From the NCBI RefSeq assembly GCF_000091305.1, contig NC_013929.1:4216001-4280000 (forward strand): a DNA stretch of 64,000 nt. Direction: 5' to 3'. A program made the translations under genes and the position numbers. Origin of the DNA: Streptomyces scabiei 87.22. Its GTDB lineage: Bacteria > Actinomycetota > Actinomycetes > Streptomycetales > Streptomycetaceae. Positions 60,168 through 64,000 of this stretch are shown here, one piece after another (position 1 is the first letter of the stretch; every line of letters begins with the position of its first letter). Under the pieces are notes generated by a model. The model saw only the letters and a program-made list of their open reading frames with translations. It did not search any database and had not been told where the DNA came from.

Positions 60168-61015
60168 TTCGATGCCTCCCCGCTCTTGCCGCCGGTTCCG
60201 CCGGGGGTGCGCTCCAGGCGGTCCTCGGCGCGCTGTTCCAGGGCCTTGAGGTCGTTGAGCGCCTCGGTCGACACGTCCCGGACCTGGCCCCGGTCCCGCA
60301 GCGTCTTGCTGACGGTCAGCTCCGAGGGGGTGCCGTCGGGCAGCAGGCCCGGGATGTCGACCGCGTTGTGCCGGGCATAGACACCCGGGGCCGGCAGCGG
60401 CGGGAGGTGCTTGCCCTCGCGTACACGCTGTTCGGCCAGCTCGCGCTGGGTCTTGGGGCGCTCGGTGCGCTCGCGGTGGGTGAGGACCATGGCGCCCACG
60501 GCGGCCGTGATGAGCAGGGCGCCGGTCAGCTCGAAGGCGAACACGTAGTCGGTGAAGATCAGGGCCGCGAGACCCTCCACGTTGCCGCCCGCGTTGGCCG
60601 TGCCGAGGCCGCTGAACTCCGTCAGCGAGGCGTTGCCGATGCCCGCGATCAGCAGGATGCCGAAGCCGGCGCCGCACAGCAGGGCCAGCCAGCGCTGGCC
60701 CTTGATGGTCTCCTTCAGGGAGTCCGCCGCGGTGACGCCGACGAGCATCACCACGAACAGGAACAGCATCATGATCGCGCCGGTGTAGACGACGATCTGC
60801 ACGATGCCGAGGAAGTAGGCGCCGTTGGCGAGGTAGAACACCGCCAGGATCACCATCGTGCCCGCGAGACAGAGCGCGCTGTGCACGGCCCGCTTCATGA
60901 AGACGGTGCACAGGGCGCCGATCACGGCGACCGTGCCGAGCACCCAGAACTGGAAGGCCTCACCGGTGGAGGTGCCGGCGGAAAGAGTGGCCGCGGCGGC
61001 GAGTTGCTGCGTCAT
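60164..61015 (-). CDS. nuoJ: NADH-quinone oxidoreductase subunit J, main complex I operon
   Basis: A 283-residue subunit with five helices in residues 20-180 (AVHSALCLAGTMVILAVFYLANGAYFLGIVQIVVYTGAIMMLFLFVVMLVG is the conserved helix 2-3 region). A charged C-terminal cytoplasmic extension of about 100 residues ends in GKSGEASK. Such an extension is common in actinobacterial NuoJ. The ATG at 61015 overlaps the nuoI stop by 4 bases. Confidence 0.95.
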   Translation of the reverse strand: MTQQLAAAATLSAGTSTGEAFQFWVLGTVAVIGALCTVFMKRAVHSALCLAGTMVILAVFYLANGAYFLGIVQIVVYTGAIMMLFLFVVMLVGVTAADSLKETIKGQRWLALLCGAGFGILLIAGIGNASLTEFSGLGTANAGGNVEGLAALIFTDYVFAFELTGALLITAAVGAMVLTHRERTERPKTQRELAEQRVREGKHLPPLPAPGVYARHNAVDIPGLLPDGTPSELTVSKTLRDRGQVRDVSTEALNDLKALEQRAEDRLERTPGGTGGKSGEASK

Positions 61016-61653
61016 CGGCCGCCCGCCTTCTGTGACGCCGGCTCGTCCTCACCGAAGGTGGAGGCGGCCTCCTGGGGCTTCTCGCCCCGGGAGACGGCCG
61101 TCTGCCGCACCGTACCGGGCGCGGCCTCGGTGACCAGGCCCCGGTAGTAGTCCTGCTCGTCGGTGCCCGGGAAGATCGAGTGGGGCGAGTCGACCATGCC
61201 CTCCTCCAGCCCGGCGAGCAGCTGCTCCTTGGTGTAGATGAGGTTGGCGCGGCTGCTGTCCGCCAGCTCGAACTCGTTGGTCATCGTCAGCGCGCGCGTG
61301 GGGCACGCCTCGATGCACAGGCCGCACAGGATGCAGCGGGCGTAGTTGATCTGGTAGACGCGGCCGTACCGCTCGCCCGGCGAGTAGCGCTCCTCGTCGG
61401 TGTTGTCGGCGCCCTCCACGTAGATGGCGTCGGCGGGGCACGCCCAGGCGCACAGCTCGCAGCCGACGCACTTCTCCAGGCCGTCCGGATGGCGGTTGAG
61501 CTGGTGCCGGCCGTGGAACCGCGGGGCCGTGGTCTTCTGCTGCTCCGGGTACTGCTCGGTCAGCCGCTTCTTGAACATGGCCTTGAAGGTCACGCCGAAG
61601 CCGGCGACGGGGTTCTGGAAACCCTGCTTGTTCTCTTTCGGCTCCTCAGCCAT
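61012..61653 (-). CDS. nuoI: NADH-quinone oxidoreductase subunit I, main complex I operon
   Basis: A 213-residue iron-sulfur subunit with two complete [4Fe-4S] sites: Cys 62, 65, 68, 72 (CVGCELCAWACP) and Cys 107, 110, 113, 117 (CILCGLCIEACP). The N-terminal amphipathic stretch FQNPVAGFGVTFKAMFKK anchors it to the membrane arm. The ATG at 61653 follows GGGAGGGAGG and lies 8 bases inside the nuoH end. The second cluster's NuoI (3633-4211) has only low similarity outside the cysteine motifs. Confidence 0.96.
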   Translation of the reverse strand: MAEEPKENKQGFQNPVAGFGVTFKAMFKKRLTEQYPEQQKTTAPRFHGRHQLNRHPDGLEKCVGCELCAWACPADAIYVEGADNTDEERYSPGERYGRVYQINYARCILCGLCIEACPTRALTMTNEFELADSSRANLIYTKEQLLAGLEEGMVDSPHSIFPGTDEQDYYRGLVTEAAPGTVRQTAVSRGEKPQEAASTFGEDEPASQKAGGR

Positions 61654-63010
61654 CGGACGCCTCCCTCCCATTCGAAGATCCGTCACTGTCAGTATCGGAC
61701 CCGCCACTGACAATCAGCTCCCGCTCCCGGCGCGGACGCCTGCGCGGCACCGGCGGGAGGGTCTGTCCGGGCAGGGGCGGTACGGGGAACCCGCCGGCCA
61801 TGGGGTCGAAGGCGGCCGGTTCGGCGGGCTGGTCCTGGGCCTCGCGCCGGTCGCGGAACATGTCGGCGACGACGGAGAGCAGGAACAGCACGATGACGGC
61901 GCCGGCCACGTACAGGGCGATCTCGGCGAAGTCGTAGTTCTCGTTGCGCAGGGTCCGCACCGTGGCGACGAGCATCAGCCAGACCACGGAGACCGGCAGC
62001 AGGACCTTCCAGCCGAGCTTCATCAGCTGGTCGTAGCGGACGCGCGGGAGGGTGCCGCGCAGCCAGATGAAGAAGAACAGCAGCAGCTGCACCTTCACCA
62101 CGAACCAGAGCATCGGCCACCAGCCGTGGTTGGCGCCCTCCCAGAAGGTGCTGATGGGCCAGGGGGCCCGCCAGCCGCCGAGGAAGAGCGTCACCGACAC
62201 GGCGGAGACGGTGACCATGTTGACGTACTCGGCGAGCATGAACATCGCGAACTTGATCGACGAGTACTCGGTGTTGAATCCGCCGACCAGGTCGCCCTCG
62301 GACTCCGGCATGTCGAACGGGGCCCGGTTGGTCTCACCGACCATGGTCACGATGTAGATCAGGAACGAGACCGGCAGCAGCACGATGTACCAGCGGTCCT
62401 GCTGCGCCTCCACGATCGCGGAGGTCGACATCGACCCCGAGTAGAGGAAGACGGAGGCGAACGCGGCGCCCATGGCGATCTCGTACGAGATCATCTGGGC
62501 GGCGGACCGCAGGCCGCCGAGCAGCGGGTAGGTGGAGCCGGAGCTCCAGCCCGCCAGCACGATGCCGTAGATGCCGACCGAGGCGACCGCGAGGACGTAG
62601 AGCATCGCGATCGGCAGGTCGGTGAGCTGCATCGTGGTGCGCTGGCCGAAGATCGAGATCTCGTTGCCGGCCGGGCCGAAGGGGATCACCGCGATCGCCA
62701 TGAAGGCCGGGATGGCCGCGACGATCGGTGCGAGGACGTAGACGACCTTGTCCGCGCGTTTGACGATGACGTCTTCCTTCAGCATCAGCTTGATGCCGTC
62801 GGCGAGGGACTGGAGCATGCCCCAGGGGCCGTGCCGGTTGGGGCCGATGCGCAGCTGCATCCAGGCGACGACCTTGCGCTCCCACACGATGGAGAAGAGC
62901 ACGGTGATCATCAGGAAGGCGAAGCAGAACACCGCCTTGACGACGACCAGCCACCAGGGGTCGCGGCCGAACATCGAGAGGTCTTCCGCGGCGAGGTAGT
63001 ACGCGCTCAT
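61646..63010 (-). CDS. nuoH: NADH-quinone oxidoreductase subunit H, main complex I operon
   Basis: A 454-residue membrane subunit forming most of the quinone channel. Motifs: ERKVVAWMQLRIGPNRHGPWGMLQSLADGIKLMLKED (about 45-80), the canonical form, and TNRAPFDMPESEGDLVGGFNTEYSSIKFAMFMLAEY (about 250-285). It has a disordered Pro/Arg/Ser-rich C-terminal extension of about 70 residues. The ATG at 63010 overlaps the nuoG stop by 4 bases. Confidence 0.96.
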   Translation of the reverse strand: MSAYYLAAEDLSMFGRDPWWLVVVKAVFCFAFLMITVLFSIVWERKVVAWMQLRIGPNRHGPWGMLQSLADGIKLMLKEDVIVKRADKVVYVLAPIVAAIPAFMAIAVIPFGPAGNEISIFGQRTTMQLTDLPIAMLYVLAVASVGIYGIVLAGWSSGSTYPLLGGLRSAAQMISYEIAMGAAFASVFLYSGSMSTSAIVEAQQDRWYIVLLPVSFLIYIVTMVGETNRAPFDMPESEGDLVGGFNTEYSSIKFAMFMLAEYVNMVTVSAVSVTLFLGGWRAPWPISTFWEGANHGWWPMLWFVVKVQLLLFFFIWLRGTLPRVRYDQLMKLGWKVLLPVSVVWLMLVATVRTLRNENYDFAEIALYVAGAVIVLFLLSVVADMFRDRREAQDQPAEPAAFDPMAGGFPVPPLPGQTLPPVPRRRPRRERELIVSGGSDTDSDGSSNGREASDG

Positions 63011-64000
63011 GCCTCCACCTCCTCGGGGGCCTCGGCGGCGAGCGTCGCGGGGCCGATACGGACGAGTGCGCCGGGCTGCGCCCCGGTGTCGGAGGCGACG
63101 CCCGAGCCGGTGGAGTTCAGCGGCAGCCAGACCACGCGGTCGGGCATCTCGGTGATCTGCAGCGGGAGTTCGACACTTCCTGCGGGGCCGCTGACCGCGA
63201 GGACGTCGCCGTTCTTGACGCCCGCCTCGGCGGCGGTGGCGGCGGACACGCGCGCGTGGGCGGCGTGCCGTGTACCGGCGAGGGCTTCGTCGCCGTCCTG
63301 GAGGCGGCCCTGGTCGAGCAGCAGCCGGTGTCCGGCGAGGACGGCCTCCCCGGCGGCCGGGCGCGGCAGTCCGGCCGCGACCTCCACCGGCTCGTGGGCC
63401 CGCGCGCCGTCCCAGCCGCCGAGGCGGTCCAGCTCCGCGCGCGTGGTGGCAAGGTCGGGCAGCCCCAGGTGGACGTCCATGGCGTCGGCCAGCATCTGCA
63501 GGACCCGTCCGTCGGTGGGTGCCACCCGGCGGGTCATCTGGTCGGGCTTCAGCGCGGCCTCGAACATCCGGGCGCGGCCCTCCCAGTTGAGGAAGGTGCC
63601 CGCCTTCTCGGCGACGGCGGCGACCGGAAGGACGACGTCCGCCCGGTCGGTGACCTCGCTGGGCCGCAGTTCCAGCGACACCAGGAAGCCCACCGCGGTG
63701 AGCGCCTCACGCGCGCGCGGCGGGTCGGGCAGGTCGGCGACCTCGACGCCCGCGACCACCAGGGCCCCGAGCTCTCCGGTCGCGGCGGCCTCGACGATCT
63801 GTCCGGTGTCCCGGCCGTAGCGCGTCGGGAGTTCGGCGACGCCCCAGGCGGCGGCGACCTCGGCCCGCGCGCGCGGGTCGGTCGCGGGGCGTCCGCCCGG
63901 CAGCGCCGACGGCAGCGCGCCCGCCTCGACGGCGGCCCGCTCCCCGGCCCGGCGCGGGATCCACGCCAGCTTCGCGCCGGTGAGGGACGCGGCCCGGACG
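63007..64000 (-). CDS. nuoG: NADH-quinone oxidoreductase subunit G, main complex I operon; cut by window edge
   Basis: The C-terminal 330 residues of the molybdopterin-oxidoreductase-like subunit G. The frame is open to the right edge of the window, so the iron-sulfur-binding N-terminal part lies outside. Visible features are AWGVAELPTRYGRDTGQIVEAA, a stretch EVTDRADVVLPVAAVAEKAGTFLNWEGRARMFEAALKPDQMTR typical of the NuoG molybdopterin domain, and a final beta domain (DVLAVSGPAGSVELPLQITEMPDRVVWLPLNSTG). With nuoF/E/D/C/B/A expected beyond the edge, this is the complete-type operon. Confidence 0.93.
   Translation of the reverse strand, partial: VRAASLTGAKLAWIPRRAGERAAVEAGALPSALPGGRPATDPRARAEVAAAWGVAELPTRYGRDTGQIVEAAATGELGALVVAGVEVADLPDPPRAREALTAVGFLVSLELRPSEVTDRADVVLPVAAVAEKAGTFLNWEGRARMFEAALKPDQMTRRVAPTDGRVLQMLADAMDVHLGLPDLATTRAELDRLGGWDGARAHEPVEVAAGLPRPAAGEAVLAGHRLLLDQGRLQDGDEALAGTRHAAHARVSAATAAEAGVKNGDVLAVSGPAGSVELPLQITEMPDRVVWLPLNSTGSGVASDTGAQPGALVRIGPATLAAEAPEEVEA

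Overview
The window looks like a piece of a Streptomyces chromosome. The DNA is very GC-rich with strongly GC-biased third codon positions. GTG starts are common, and so are 4-base stop/start overlaps such as GTGA and ATGA. Gene content and order (complex I operons, KGOR, polyprenyl synthase, a c-di-AMP riboswitch before a LysM/SLT hydrolase) match what I know of the Streptomyces core chromosome. No rRNA, tRNA, insertion sequence, integrase or CRISPR array was seen.

Layout. (1) 1-7.8 kb, minus strand: a second, partial complex I cluster in the order A-B-C-H-I-J-K-L-M. It runs off the left edge. It has no nuoD and no nuoE/F/G at the usual places, and subunit C carries a very long repetitive Pro/Glu-rich tail. 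(2) 8.1-11.9 kb, plus: two paralogous membrane histidine kinases separated by a 66-bp perfect palindrome, then a LuxR-type response regulator. (3) 12.2-15.2 kb, plus: 2-oxoacid:ferredoxin oxidoreductase korA-korB. A source of reduced ferredoxin therefore sits close to a complex I lacking its NADH-input module. (4) 15.2-18.8 kb: divergent HxlR regulator and NmrA-type reductase with an inverted-repeat operator candidate, a RarD-like transporter and a secreted M28 aminopeptidase.

(5) 18.9-31.4 kb: the most unusual region, a chromosomal machine resembling type IV secretion. The minus-strand arm holds an SLT/M23 cell-wall hydrolase, a lipoprotein, a Pro-rich protein with a helical C-terminal domain, and a hypothetical protein. 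The plus-strand arm holds a P-loop-like protein, two VirB2-like small membrane proteins flanking a 1-kb repetitive gap, a VirB8-like protein, a VirB6/TrbL-like protein, an SCO6880-family protein and a VirB4-like ATPase. I see no relaxase, VirB11 or coupling protein. (6) 31.4-37.4 kb: amidase, NUDIX hydrolase, flavodoxin-fold reductase, an ABC-2 transporter and a LolA-like lipoprotein-carrier-fold protein.

(7) 37.4-42.3 kb: a 1.3-kb gene-free stretch with three tandem repeat arrays, long-chain polyprenyl diphosphate synthase, a ydaO/c-di-AMP riboswitch controlling a LysM-SLT hydrolase, and a HAD phosphatase. (8) 42.9-52.3 kb: fumarylacetoacetase, then a compact locus of GntR regulator, two-cluster ferredoxin, sulfonate/nitrate-type ABC importer and an AprA/FrdA-like flavoprotein fused to HEAT repeats. 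A DUF5959-like gene follows on the minus strand. (9) 52.4-54.4 kb: recQ. (10) 54.7-64 kb, minus: the distal half of the main 14-subunit nuo operon (N-M-L-K-J-I-H-G, with G cut by the window edge).

Functionally the window is dominated by electron transfer into the menaquinone pool (two complex I loci, KGOR, a polyprenyl synthase that probably makes the menaquinone tail, and the ferredoxin/flavoprotein locus) and by cell-envelope machinery (the secretion-like cluster and the riboswitch-controlled hydrolase). Starts were chosen by eye from ribosome-binding sites and overlaps. Family names come from motif recognition, not database searches.
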